Positions 42,297-53,925 of a DNA stretch of 64,000 nucleotides are shown here, piece by piece. Source of the stretch: Nilaparvata lugens (Eukaryota; Arthropoda; Insecta; Hemiptera; Delphacidae); the NCBI RefSeq assembly GCF_014356525.2, contig NC_052506.1:98305074-98369073 (forward strand), given 5' to 3'. Under the pieces are notes generated by a model that worked only from the letters and a program-made list of their open reading frames with translations, ran no database searches and was not told the DNA's origin. Within the stretch, counting starts at the first letter, position 1. Every line of letters begins with the position of its first letter. A program made the translations under genes and the position numbers.

Positions 42297-44420
42297 ATTC
42301 TTTGTTCAATAAACTGGAGTCCTATGGTTTCAGAGGAGTCTCGCTTAAATTGTTCAAAAGCTATCTGAGTAATAGAACCCAGTCCCTAACCAAATGATCA
42401 ATCTAGTGTAACTAACTCAACTTCTTATGGTCTTCCTCAAGGTACTGTACTTTCTCCCATCCTTTTCATACACTATGTAAATGACTTTTTAAATTTAAGA
42501 CTTCTAAACTCAACTGTGATATCCTTTGCAGATGATACTGCAGCTATTTTTCACGGTAATACATGGAATGAAGTTCATACCATAGCTGAAAATAATATGC
42601 TTTTAATTAAGAAGTGGTTAGGTAAGAATACCTCAAGTTTAAATATTGAAAAAACTAATTACATAACTTTCTCTGCAAATAGAGTAGGGCAGCCTAACGA
42701 GAATCAAGATTTGAGACTCCATTCTCAGTGCAATTTAAACTTGGGTAATTGTGATTGTCCCACCATTAAAAAAGTCAATAATACTAAGTACTTGGGAATC
42801 ATAATTGATGAAAACCTTAAATGGGATGTTTATATTAAATACATATGTAAAAAAAATTAGATATTTATCTTTTAATTTTACCAACTTAACAGAATTCTTA
42901 ATAAGAACCACCTGAAAATGATGTATCATGCTCTAGTCAAGTCAATTCTGCAGTATGGCATAGTTGTTTGGGGAGGCTGTTTCAACTGTCATATTGCTGA
43001 ATTATTTGTAGCACAAAAACTGATAATTAAAACTATATTAAGCAAACCCAGGCTCTATCCAACGGATATGGTTTTTAGTGATTTTGAGGTCATGACTATA
43101 CGTCAATTATACATAAAAACCGTAATTGAGTACGGTACTTGATAAAATATAGATCCGATTTTCCTCTCACAATAAACTCTACTCTTAATTATTATAATCT
43201 AAGGGCCACTGCTAACAAATATGTAACCTATAACACTAATATTGAATGTATAAGGAGACAGTTAATTTACATAGGTACTAAAATGATAAACCTCATTCCA
43301 AATCACTTTCTCATGGACAATAAGATCAGCGGAAAAATTAAACTGGATATAAAAAACTGGACATACAGTAATTTCTTCTTCCATTTAGATATATGACTCG
43401 AGATTTCTGCTCCAGCATTGTTTTTTCATTTCTCAGTGGACTCGCTTACCTTTATTTTGAGTACCTATTCCTCTGTTTTCTTCCTTCCCCCCATTTCCTT
43501 CCCTCCCTTGCCTTTTCCTCATGCCTTCCTCATTACTTCTCTTCTTTGCCTGCCTATTACATGGGAAACCATGGTTGGCTAGGTATCTTTCTCTCTTTTT
43601 TTATCTTCTCTAACACACCCAAACACAAAGCCCATGGTTTTTTATATTTGTAACATTTTATTTTGTTTTATTTGTTTCGTAATACTTATATGGAGATAAA
43701 TAAGATAAAGACAGAAGTAATGGTCTGCTCAAAAGTCCCAGAGAATGTGTCCATTGAATTAGATAATTACGCCTGAAGCAAGTAAAAATGTTCAAATATC
43801 TTGGAAGCATTATATCAGAAGATGGAAAAGATAGACTGGATATAAAGCGCCGAATCAGAGAAGCTAAGGGTATGTTTATTAGTAAAAGGCAGCTTCCTTC
43901 CTCAAATAGTATAACCTTGGAAATAAGAAAGAGACTAATAAAGAGTTGCATGTGGAGTATAGCTCTTTATGGGTCTGAAACGTGGACTATTGGTAAGGCT
44001 GAGGAAAAGACTCTGAATGCTTTTGAAGTGTGGTGTTGGAGGCGTATGCTCAAAATAAAATGGACAGACAGAGTTACGAATGAGGAGGTATTTCAGAGGG
44101 CGGCAGAAAAAAGATCTCTTCTGAATTTTCTCAAGGCCAGACGACATTCTTGGATTAGACACGTAATAAGACACGACGCATTTACGTCAAGTATTCTGAA
44201 AGGTACAGTTGATGGACAAAGGGGTCGTGGGAGACCCCGGCTACAGTACTTAAGACAAATGACGAAGGATCTGGGTGCAATGAGCTATGAACAATGGAAG
44301 AGAGTAGCAATGGACAGATTTAGATGGAAGGCTGCCAACCAATCAAACGATTGAGCTGTAAGAAGAAGAATACTTTGTAATTTTGTTTTGTGTGTTTTTA
44401 ATAAATTGAAATTGAATTAT
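42297..44420 (+). pseudogene. LINE with RT core, interrupted by another LINE
   Basis: Polymerase blocks are in order: NKLESYGFRGVSLKLFKSYL, YGLPQGTVLSPILF, ISFADDTAAIF (catalytic FADD), NNTKYLGIIIDENLKWD, VKSILQYGIVVWGGC. Frames change or stop near 42400, 42858, 43140 and elsewhere, so it is dead. ORFs at 42516-42860, 42918-43142 and 43139-43396 are its longest open pieces. The 3' UTR (43397-43687) is split by a second LINE and resumes at 44376, ending in AATAAATTGAAATTGAATTA. Jockey/CR1-like by order of motifs. It is opposite in direction to the host gene whose intron it occupies. Confidence 0.85.
43688..44368 (+). pseudogene. nested LINE fragment with 7-bp TSD
   Basis: AATACTT is duplicated at 43681-43687 and 44369-44375. 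The ORF 43788-44354 encodes FKYLGSIISEDGKDRLDIKR, SIALYGSETWTIGKAEEKTL, FEVWCWRRMLKIKWTDRV and GRGRPRLQYLRQMTKDL, the C-terminal region of an endonuclease-reverse transcriptase LINE related to, but distinct from, the copy at 22288-23020. The frame before 43788 is shifted (KTEVMVCSKVPENVSIEL). The tail is a short (GAA)n run. It lies inside the 3' UTR of another LINE. Confidence 0.88.
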
Positions 44421-44682
44421 ACTTGAACATTATCAAAATTAATGTATGTACTGTATTATTTCTGTCTCTGTTCAAATGATAATTTATTAACTCAAATCTA
44501 GACGTTTTGTATTGTGACTTTGAAATTCTGTACATGACGTTGACCATGCATTGTTATGTCCTTGTCAATAAAGCAGTTTCTATTTGATTTCTGTATATGT
44601 ATTTATGAGTGTGAAATAAGTTTGAATTTGAATTTGAACAGATAATTGATGGACAATGAATACAAATCTGATTTTGACTAAC

Positions 44683-45018
44683 CCCAGTTGCACTCTGGTT
44701 GATGAGAAGCGAATTTCTAACGCTACCGCCGCTGCTATCAATGAAAGGCACCTGTTGGCCGACCTGGTTCCAATAGTCAGGCGGAGGCGAGTCTTGCCGA
44801 CCGCCGCGCGCAAAAACGTCACATTTCTGCGCGTCGCACTTTTGCGCGCCAAACGTCTGCGCGCCGCGTGTAAAATCACTTCCGCTGCCGCCGCTTCCGC
44901 TCGTGAGCCACAGCGAAGTCCCAACTTCGTTGCATGACGACACGGCTACGTTGAGGGTGGGAGTGCTTGATCGCCTCTCGCTCGCACAGCTCGAGTCTAG
45001 GTTTGTCTCTAGATAGGC
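44683..45018 (-). CDS. second coding exon of an unidentified gene
   Basis: 336 bases, 112 codons, phase 0 at both ends. The acceptor is ATATTTATTGCAG|GCCTAT and the likely donor ACTGGG|GTTAGT. The peptide starts AYLETNLDSSCASERRSSTP and has a Gly/Ser-rich block (TSGSGGSGSDF), a small Cys/Lys repeat (GAQKCDAQKCD) and QDSPPPDYWNQVGQQVPF. It is GC-rich compared with the surrounding intron, as expected of a coding exon. It joins without frame change to the exons at 47758-48126 and 40236-40449. No domain is recognised; it is likely a disordered N-terminal region. The donor choice is the least certain point. Confidence 0.65.
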
Positions 45019-46847
45019 CTGCAATAAATATAGTTATTTGTATATCTAGAGTGAAAAGTACGACTTTTTCTCCCGTAGGAAAAAGTTTGAAGCCCGAGGC
45101 AAAGCCGAGGGCAACAATTTTCCTGAGGGAGAAAAATTATTTTTCGCTCGTGATGTACACAACATTTTTATCGTCTACTAATATTAAGAATATAATATCA
45201 TACAAACATATATTTCATGAGTTGATCAAATTTCTTGTTGTGGTATTGAATTCAGTTGACTCAATGACATACACCTCTATTACACTTTCTCATCTGAGCT
45301 TAGACCTTCTAACCTATTACAATGTGAGTTTTTGAAATAGATGCTTCCCATGGTATCTAAATGGAGTCACTTTTCCTCCCTAGGGAGTTTTTCTGTTTTT
45401 TACTACCGAGAGCGAAAAAGTGACACTTTAGTATTATGTTTCAGGGAGTAAAGTAAGTACTTTAGACAGTAGGTGGAGGAAAAATCAATTACTTTTTAAT
45501 TTGAATATATTAGCAGATCAAATTAATTGTCATGTTTAGTACAAATTATTGTACTATGAAGTGAAAGTCAACTTCTTCTTTTCTTTTACTGTACCTATTG
45601 TTGAGCTGGATTTTCGTTTGTGCGTAAATGCCGTCCGTCATCGACCACGACAGGGTGAGGATCTCAGATTAGGTAGATTTCATTTTGTCTAAATAACCTA
45701 AAAGATTATGTTTTAATGGGGAAGGTTGAGTTTATAAATTAATTGTAATTCTAAAAGATTAAATAAATTAATTCTGAATATGGTCGAATTGATTCTGGAT
45801 ATACATTTTCATACTTTTAAATGGCAATATGCTGATATTATTATAAAATTGAAATAAATTGAAAAAAAAATTGAATTGAATTATTGGAAATGTTTTGATT
45901 CTTGAATAATAAACACAAGTGATGAAAGTTATTTGATCAGCTGTTTTAGCACACTTGAAATCTGAACAATATGAATGTCAACGATGCTTGTCGTCGTCGT
46001 CGACTGCGGAAGTTTACTCACAAACGAAGATGCACCTTTAAAGGAGTAATTTTCGGGAGAATGCATTGTAAAATGTACACTTCCTGGAAATAAAATGAAT
46101 TTGAATATGGAGTGAATAAGAGTGAATAGAATTGAATTCCAAAAGTGATAAATACTCTACATAGGCCTAGACAAATCTTTGAACATGAACAATATTCAAA
46201 TCATTAGATTAAAATGAGGTCGATGAGTTATAATTGTGAAGATAATTTTGTTTTATAATTAATTGTGATTATTTAATCAATTCCAGTTATCTTACTTTCC
46301 ATACTTGTATCGTATAGTAGTTTATGGTCTAGAGGCTATGATAGCTTCTAGTTTGAAAAAATGATTCATAGATGATAATTTAATTGAATAATGATAAAAA
46401 ATATATATGTCAATAACAAAGATTAACCGACTAACAATGATCATCTCTAATAAGAATAAAAGAATAAGAATGATTTTTATTCCTTGAGTGCATACAAACA
46501 ATGCTATCGGAAACGTCAAATTAAAATTATACATTGTTAATACATTCTAGGAGAATGAAAGTTTTATTCCTTCAGGGCACAAACAATGCTATTGGAAACC
46601 TCTATTTAAGGTCTAATAATATTATTACAAAATTTAATTAAAGAATGAAAACATTGTTTTGTAAGTGAGAAACAGCTCAGCTCAAAAAATATTGTCGTTT
46701 TTATGTAAACGTTTTGAATGAATTTCATGAAACTGCTATTAATGCTGAATTGCACTAAGTGAGAACAATTTCAATTCAGGATAAACACTAGTATTAGTAT
46801 AGGTGAAGTTAGCAGATTGAAGACGGTTTGTCATATCTCAGCATATT
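45019..46847. other. intron; hairpin-motif repeat
   Basis: About 45050-45440 looks like an old element with ends TTTTTCTCCCGTAGG and CCGAGAGCGAAAAAGTGACA and an internal GCCCGAGGCAAAGCCGAGGG hairpin. 45680-45740 shares CTAAATAACCTAAAAGA with 56965-57010. The rest is AT-rich without features. Confidence 0.45.
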
Positions 46848-47590
46848 AGGGTGGCCACCCATTTTAAAATAAAAAATTAGTGAGTAATTCCCGGTTTTTC
46901 AGAGTAGAATTTAAAATTTTCCAGGTAGATTATCCGCAGTATTTAAGAAACAAGATACATTCGTAAAAATTCATTATGAAAATCTTCAGTTTGATCTTCC
47001 TTGACGAATTGCGAATAGCATATTTAAATTTCAAAATACTGTATATTGATAATTTCTGACATGACAAGAATATCGATGTTTTAGATATATTTTTAGGTTA
47101 GGTAGTTCAAAAACATTGCCAATTATTATTGCTAGCCATCAAGTATTTTTTTCATTCGAGTTTATTGTTATTGTACACTTCTTTACCAAATTAGTTTTTC
47201 ATTAATGAAACATTCATGAGTAATTCACGGTATTTTTAAAAATTTATCAAGTTTTTTAATATTTTTCAATTTATTAATGCATTTTCAAGTGTAATAATAA
47301 TTTGTTTCATCTTTCTGATCAACCGAGATACAAAATTTTTAGTATAATGTATATTTGGACTGTAAATTTTTGTGATCTTTATAAAAGTGTTTTCATAACC
47401 TCATTTGGACTATTTTTATCAAAATTAGGAAGAGGAACAGTTTTGGGTTTATCCTGTTGATTCGCTCCCAATCATTAATTTGATGTTGTGATTAAGGAAT
47501 GTAATAAATGTAATGTAATTTTTCCCGGTTAGTAAAATCATGAGGAATTCACGGTTCTCCCGGTTTTCCTGGTAGGTGTCCACCCTGAGT
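46848..47590. mobile_element. non-autonomous element with AGGGTGGCCACC ends
   Basis: The left end AGGGTGGCCACCC and right end GGTGTCCACCCT are short imperfect inverted repeats about 740 bases apart, and the sequences next to them (ATTCCCGG / ACGGTTCTCCCGG) are also similar. This recalls hAT-like ends, but the expected 8-bp duplication is not clean. It lies in the first intron of the minus-strand gene. Confidence 0.5.
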
Positions 47591-47757
47591 ATAGTATGTT
47601 AATATAATATGTAATTAATAATTAATAGGCCTATAGTATAGAATCGAATTCTATACTCTCTGCCCCAATGGAGCTGACGCCCAATTTTGGAGATTGAGTA
47701 CATCACTCTCAGGAAAAACATTGAGGAAGAAAACAAATTATAATAGCTTCACATTAC

Positions 47758-48126
47758 CTTGCCTTGATGCGACGGCGTGCCGTAGTGACTCCTGAACCCC
47801 GCCGATGCCTCATTGTGGTCACGTGACGATGGGGGCAACTCAAAGTGTACCTCTTTTTTAGCGGCTGGCTCGGGGGGCACATGCGACTCACCCACCTCAC
47901 ACCTCCTCGACGACTCTGCAGGATCATCGAAAGTCTCGTACTTCTTGGACTTAAGCAGATTCTGCGTTTTCCGCGAATGATCGTTTTCATTTCGTCCGAT
48001 GATTGCCAGAGTTGGTAGCTGGTTATCTCTGTCGCACGGCTGCAAACTCTGTTTTCTATCCTCTTTTAATGGTGCATTGGTGGCACCACTACTAGAACCA
48101 CCACTGTTATTTGAGAAAGATGACAT
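47758..48126 (-). CDS. first coding exon of an unidentified gene
   Basis: 369 bases, 123 codons, starting MSSFSNNSGGSSSGATNAP and ending in phase 0 at a good donor (GGCAAG|GTAATG). The ATG at 48124-48126 is chosen because an in-frame TAG precedes it directly. Composition is Ser/Glu/Lys-rich with YETFDDPAESSRRCEVGE and KKEVHFELPPSSRDHNEA; no signal peptide or transmembrane segment is seen in the 306 residues of the three exons together. Such leaders occur in channel, transporter and cytoskeletal scaffold proteins, but I cannot name the family. The exon is GC-richer than its surroundings. Confidence 0.75.
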
Positions 48127-48140
48127 CTAACACGACACCA

Positions 48141-48173
48141 CTAACGCGCTCTTTCGCTGAATTCTGTCATCAT
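48141..48173 (-). promoter_or_regulatory. upstream ORF in the leader of the unidentified gene
   Basis: ATGATG in good context (GCGGCCATGATG) opens a 10-codon ORF (MMTEFSERAR) that stops at 48141-48143, 14 bases before the main ATG. If this segment is in the mRNA, it should lower or condition translation of the main frame. Whether it is exonic is not proven. Confidence 0.4.
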
Positions 48174-49892
48174 GGCCGCAGATTCCTCCCAAAACCCATT
48201 ATATAATTCAAAGTTGTAGAAAATGCGACAATTGACAATAACCCATCGACAGATTTCACGTACTCTTACAGTTTTCCAGCAATTTTTACTCAACGTTACA
48301 AGAAATGTGACAATTGACAAGCGGCAGTACTCTCAAAATTTAGTGAAACAAATAATGTTACAATCGACAGTTTTACAATTACACTCAAAAAGTAACAGAC
48401 AGTGTTACTACCACAAATAACCCACTAATAGTCTCGCTAACTCTTACAATGTTCACTTCACTCACGGAGTGACAAAAAATGAGGTGATCGATAATCTCAT
48501 ATAATGTCCACTCAGATAAAGTTAACAAAAACTGTGAAAATAGTAAGTTTCAGCAGTCTCAAAAATCTGAATAGTGTGTACACTTCAGCTGAATTTTTGT
48601 GATAAATGATACACTTATAACAATCACTTCAGCTGTTGTTAACAAAATTATTTCAGCAGCTTTCAACAGTTGAATTCAGCGTATAATAGTCCCTTATGTG
48701 ATAAATAACCTGATTGAATTCAGTTGTTAAAAGTCTCAACACACTTATAAGCGTTTGATTGATAGCACTATGGTTTCAGTGCTATAATTTCTCAACACAT
48801 GAACAAATTATTACAGTTAACAATAAAAGTATTACCAATAAGAGAAAATAGAATTTGTTACGTGCATTTTGATCACAGACGGTTACAATAAGCTGCTACT
48901 AGTATTTCCGAAAACATACGCTTCACAAAACAGTCTCAAAAACATCCTCCTCCAAACTAGAGTAAAGGGTAACTGAAGAATTTATCTGAGTAACTGACTG
49001 TCAGCGCGCAATCATAAATTAAACAGCATTCGTACAGATCTCAAAGTAAACAGTGTGCTGTCAGAGGATTTTGATAATTAACAGTCAAGTTCTTAGATTG
49101 GTGTCTGTGTGTGTAGATACAAGAGTACCACTAGTCTGTATTTAGGCCTACAATTAAATATTTCAAACCTGAAATCTGACTACTAACACAAAAACACCAA
49201 AATCTTATCACTGTAGAAACTTAGTCCATTTTAAGGCCACCCATGTTCGATAAACGTAGATTTATAATTTGCAACCAAGTACTATACAAATATCCGTTCC
49301 AACTCTACTAATTCAATCATGTATTATCATCAGTTCAATAGACTAGAGTTTAATGTGGTAGATCATACATAAATCAACACTCACACATTTTTAACACACT
49401 AAAATCATTCACCTAAAACCTTCACATTTTTTTTGTAGCGTTCAGATCCAATAGAATGTTCTCACTTTCAATGTCTTTTCATTTAATTTTCACCCTCACC
49501 AATTTGAAAATCCTTTCCATTCATTCACCTCTCAAAGTAGTTGTAGGCTACTTTTCAAGGCAAAACAAAAAGTGAACTATCCACAATACATTTCAAGTTG
49601 AAAGTTTCAGATGTTACTAGAAATCTAATACACTAACACAGTCCACCATTAACAATGTGTATCTATGATACAGGATGGAAGATTTCTCAAGTCTCTACTT
49701 GTAATCGAATTTCAATTGACATATTTTCAGTACACTTGTAGGGCAGCGGACAAACACGTCGGGTAGTAGTTGTTGATGTTTGTAGTTTTTTAATTGTTGT
49801 TTACAGTTTTTTGGAGTTTTTTTTTCAAGTCTACCCGACACCGGTAGCTCGAAAAGCTAGCGGCGAGCCTAGACCAGTTCTACATGTCATTG
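48174..49892. other. upstream region, AT-rich
   Basis: Leader and promoter sequence of the minus-strand gene is expected here. I see no TATA box, repeat or coding sequence I could defend. CAATTGACA/ACAATCGACA-like motifs recur at 48225-48370. Confidence 0.4.
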
Positions 49893-50020
49893 TCACGAGA
49901 CCATGTCCCCATGCCCCCTAGACTGTCGCTGATCTGCAGACTCATCAAAATTTCGCGTCGAGTCCAACAGCTGATTCACTATGCGCCCTCCTTGGTTGCT
50001 GGCTGGCATAATAGTCATTC
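49893..50020 (-). CDS. candidate exon after a strong acceptor
   Basis: An excellent acceptor (CTTGTTCTGTTTCAG|GAATGAC) ends at 50021. Two frames are open: one gives NDYYASQQPRRAHSESAVGL and stops at 49945-49947; the other starts with an ATG at 50016-50018 (MTIMPASNQGGRIVNQLL) and stops at 49893-49895. It may be the last exon of a gene lying to the right, or a 5' exon of the gene at 48126. The sequence is markedly more GC-rich than its surroundings. No family is recognised. Confidence 0.4.
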
Positions 50021-50074
50021 CTGAAACAGAACAAGTTGAAATGTCAAAAATAGCTATTAAAGAAATTGTCTGAG

Positions 50075-50385
50075 GCCGATACTCGGTTTAAACGGAGAAT
50101 ATCAGCTAAGCGAACGTCATAAGGCAGCCATTCTATTCTATTCTAAGCAGATACTTGGTTCAAACGCAGTAATCACAGCTGTTCGTTTAAACCTCGTAAG
50201 AAATACATTATGATAAATGCAAACATATCTACAAGTAAACATGGTTTAGCGTTAAACGTAGTATCAGCGTATGGCCCTAATAGATAAGGCCTATAAGGCC
50301 CGTATGCAGATACAGTACTCGGTTTAAACCAAGAAATGTCAGCTGTTCGTTTACACCTCGTATGAAACACATTATTAGTCCAGTC
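50075..50385. mobile_element. repeat family G, left part
   Basis: Contains inverted blocks with ACTCGGTTTAAAC and ACATATCTACAAGTAAAC. A second G piece continues at 51722-51960 beyond an inserted composite, and its own palindrome (CATATCTACAAGTAAACG and its inverse) is complete there. Confidence 0.7.
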
Positions 50386-51721
50386 ACTATAATAGATCGA
50401 GCAAAGTTAGAAAACGATTGCTCTTTCTGCTTTGTTAAATGATGACAGATACCAACACCAATAATGTATTGTCATTATAACGTGGACCTCAAAAGATCAT
50501 TATATCAAAATCAAAATATCATTATAACGTGGACCTCACTATTTAGTCCAGTCACAATATACATTAGTGCATGCAATTTATATTGTAGTTCTGATTTTTT
50601 AATATATTATTTGGGTACATAAGAGAAGTCTAGAACCAATTTCTTCATGCAAAATTTCCTTGTGCTAGATACAACAGGTGGCCCAAAAACCTCGTATTTT
50701 CGGCTCATTTTCCAGTTTTCAGTTTATTGAATTGAAAGTATTATTCATTGGAGTGGGTAGAGGGGGACAATTTCCACATCCTCACTAGATTTGAAAATTT
50801 TATCAGAAGTATTTCAAAAGACATGCAGCTTTTAATATAGAAATTGGCCATTTTTGTGTATTGGAATATCTAAAGCCAGTACACTCAACAATGAATTTTC
50901 CAATTTTCGACCGAATTTGACTTATGATGCATGATTTTGGACCGCCTTGACGAGCCGAGAAGAATGAAGTGTAGTACGTTGAAATCTGAGCATTGTGTCA
51001 GAAGTTATAAGTGTTTGAATTTTTTATCCTTGAGGTGTCCTTAGCGCGCCTCTCCACTAGGAAATACTGAAATGAAGTGCATCTAACGGGTGATTCTCAT
51101 AGAACATGATCTCATGAACTTATGTCATTGTGCGAAATATCAATGTGAAGACTATGTAGTTGGTGATGATGGCTGAAGCTGAAATTAGTGTTTTTTCACA
51201 ATACAAGGAGCATTGTTGTCAGGTGTACCTGGAAATCTATATGAGATAGAGCGCTCTACCTGATCTCAGATTGTAGAGCACAAAATACGCCCAGAGGGAT
51301 TTTGAATTAAACATCTAAATAGTGACAATCAGAAGATGTTGTTGATCAAAAACTGAAATTAATCAAAATTGATTTTTTCTTCAAATTTTATTCATTTTTG
51401 AAAAATCATAACTCTGTACTCATTGGAGATAGAAATTTCCGAATGATTTCATTTCATTCAGATTTCATAATCTAGAAAAATGGCGGGAGTAAATTTTTCT
51501 GTCCGATCACGAGATTTGGCAGAAATAGCTGAAAACTGGAAAATGAGCCGAAAATACGAGGTTTTTGGGCCACCCTGTTGTATCTAGCACAAGAAAATTT
51601 TGCATGAAGAAATTGGTTCTAGACTTCTCTTATGTACCCAAATAATATATTAAAAAATCAGAACTACAATATAAATTGCAAGCACACCCCCTTTTTTATG
51701 TCTATATTGACTGGATTATTG
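50386..51721. mobile_element. composite of C fragment and fold-back element F, copy 2
   Basis: 50386-50545 carries family C ends (CATTATAACGTGGACCTCAC, twice). From 50555 the F element follows: a shortened left arm, the centre (CGCGCCTCTCCACTAGG at about 51045) and a full right arm ending ATGTCTATATTGACTGG. The host family G sequence is interrupted at ACATTAT on the left and resumes after GGATTAT on the right, suggesting a short ATTAT-type duplication. Confidence 0.75.
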
Positions 51722-51960
51722 GTAAATGCAACCATATCTACAAGTAAACGTAGTTTAGCATTCAACGTTGTGTTAGCATAATATGGCCCTTGGGGCCATA
51801 TGAACTATCTACGTTTAATGCTAAACCACGTTTACTTGTAGATATGGTTGCATTTATCACAATGTATTTCATACGAGGTTTAAATTTGACATTTCTCCGT
51901 TTTAACCGAGTATCTATCTGCATACAGACCTAAGAGTGGGTTTCACAATATTCACGCTAA
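51722..51960. mobile_element. repeat family G, right part
   Basis: Two near-perfect inverted arms (AACCATATCTACAAGTAAAC at 51730 and its inverse at about 51822-51845) round a GGCCCTTGGGGCC centre, then TTTAAATTTGACATTTCTCC as in 50320-50345. This is one element split by the composite on its left. Confidence 0.7.
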
Positions 51961-52067
51961 CGCTCCATTTAGTAATCTCCAGTTAACACTAACTGATGGT
52001 TTTAACCAAAGATTAAGAAATTTGATTTCATCAGTAAAATGTCAAAAATAACGCTGCGTTACCAAAC

Positions 52068-52357
52068 TAGTAGTTCTGTGAGCAGTAGACCTCACACAGT
52101 ATTCTCATCCACAAGTACCTGATTGTAACTATAGACCTTATGGAAATACAGAAATAGACTGCTTCTCCACACATCTGCGTAATCACTTGTCAGCTGATTA
52201 TGATGAATAATTCTATAGTCTGATTTTTACTTTCCTTGCCCTATTCCCTATTACCTTGCCCTATTCGGAAAGTATTGCTTTCCGAAAAAAATTAAGGTAC
52301 CCCAATTCTAAATTTCTATACGTTTCAAGGTCCCCTGAGTCCAAAAAAATGGTTCTT

Positions 52358-52395
<38 letters not shown>

Positions 52396-53290
52396 GTGAG
52401 TGTATGTGCGTCTGTGTCACGATATCTCATCTCCCAATGAACGGAAGACTTGAAATTTGGAACTCAAGGTCCTTTCACTTTAAGGATCCGACACAAACAA
52501 TTTGGATCAAATGCAATTCAAGATGGCGGCTAAAATGGCGAAAATGTTGTCAAAAACAGGTTTTTCGTGATTTTCTCGGAAACGGCTCCAACGATTTTGA
52601 TCAAATTCATACCTAGAATAGTCATCGATAAGCTCTATAAACTGCCACAAGTCCCATATCTTGTAAAAATTTCAGGAGCTCCGCCCCCAAAATGCAGATA
52701 GAATCCCAATTATCAGGCTTCAGATACAATTGAAACAAAATAAATCAAGTGGAGTAGATTGAGCATGAAAATCTCTACAATTAATGTTCAGTAACCTGTT
52801 CACCTAAAATTGAAAATAAGCTTTAAATTCGAGAAAATGTGATTATTCAATTGCAAATTATTGTTGATTCTATTAAATCATTCACTATGAAGAGTTAGCA
52901 GACCTCATGTTGTCTCCAGCGTTATTGCCCTGTCACCAGCTGGCTCAAATCTTTGAATAGTAGACTTGAGATGCGCGGGAACACTAGCGTCAGTCAATTT
53001 TCATAACGGCAAGGAAAGTTGTGTGAGTGCGCCACACCAGATTTTTTCTCTTATATTGGCTTATGAAGGAGACTCCTTCTTCTTTTTATATTATCCTTGA
53101 AATTTCCAAAACCTTGTATATACGTCGACGCGCAATTAAAAAAGGAACATAACTGTCAAATTTCATGAAAATCTATTACCGCGTTTCGCCGTGAATGCGC
53201 AACATATGAACATTTAAACATTCAAACATTTAACATTAAGAGAAACCAAACCGTCGACTTGAATCTTAGACCTCACTTCGCTCGGTCAAC
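52068..53290 (+). mobile_element. repeat family B with an A element inside
   Basis: B begins TAGTTCTGTGAGCAGTAGAC, breaks at CTGATTTTTA (52230) and resumes at about 53046 (TATTGGCTTATGAAGGAGAC), ending GACCTCACTTCGCTCGGTC. The insert is a family A copy in reverse orientation. The B copy at 54867 is interrupted by A at the same position and in the same relative orientation. Confidence 0.85.
52231..53045 (-). mobile_element. repeat family A, copy 3 (no SINE)
   Basis: Runs from CTTTCCTTGCCCTATTC to GTGCGCCACACCAGATT. It has a (GT)n run at 52355-52395. The site where copy 1 holds the SINE reads GTTCACCTAAAATTGAAAAT here, i.e. empty. Confidence 0.82.
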
Positions 53291-53351
53291 TAGAGAATAG
53301 ATTTGATCAAAATGGCAGTGAACTGCCATAGCAATGGGCGAATAGTTTGTA

Positions 53352-53535
53352 AAGCTGCGTTCACACCAAAGTTATTGAAAAAATGTTGTCCTTATAGATT
53401 CTATCAGATTGAACGGAACTTGACAAACACATATGTTCATCATGTGTATATAATACGTTATGTTCAATCTAATAGAATCTATAAGGATTAAGTTGATAAC
53501 ATTTTATTAATAGCTTTGGTGTAAACGCAGCTTTA
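53352..53535. mobile_element. MITE family E, intact copy
   Basis: AAAGCTGCGTTCACACCAAA to TTTGGTGTAAACGCAGCTTT, with the same CTTATAGATTCTAT arms as 42002-42178. Confidence 0.88.
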
Positions 53536-53925
53536 GAAAGAAAAAATAACCAGAAAAATAATCAATGTTTGGGAAGATAGAGAAATCGTCATAAAAGGAT
53601 ACAGATACAGCAATATAGAATAGATTTTTATAGATATTTAATGAACATATTGAAAGATTTGATTCGTGCAATGTTAAATGAAATATAGGAACTAAAATTC
53701 AAATATATTTTGAACTAAATGATTTTATTGGACTAGTTAATAATCCATTTACCATCAGTACCATCAATGATATCAAATTTAAATAATGCTGAATAAATAA
53801 TAATGATTCATACCATCCCACAGCTGGGAGAAGCTGTAATAAAATAAACATAGAACAGTTCACTTTCGACTCAACGGTAAATAAACAAACCTACGTCATA
53901 TTTCCTTAACAGTTTTGGACTGAGC

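Noticed and set aside
44580..44937. Alternative ORFs over the second exon (minus 44580-44924, plus 44656-44937)
   Set aside because: Only the frame beginning at 45018 fits flanking splice sites and joins in phase with the two other exons; the rest are shadows of a GC-rich exon.
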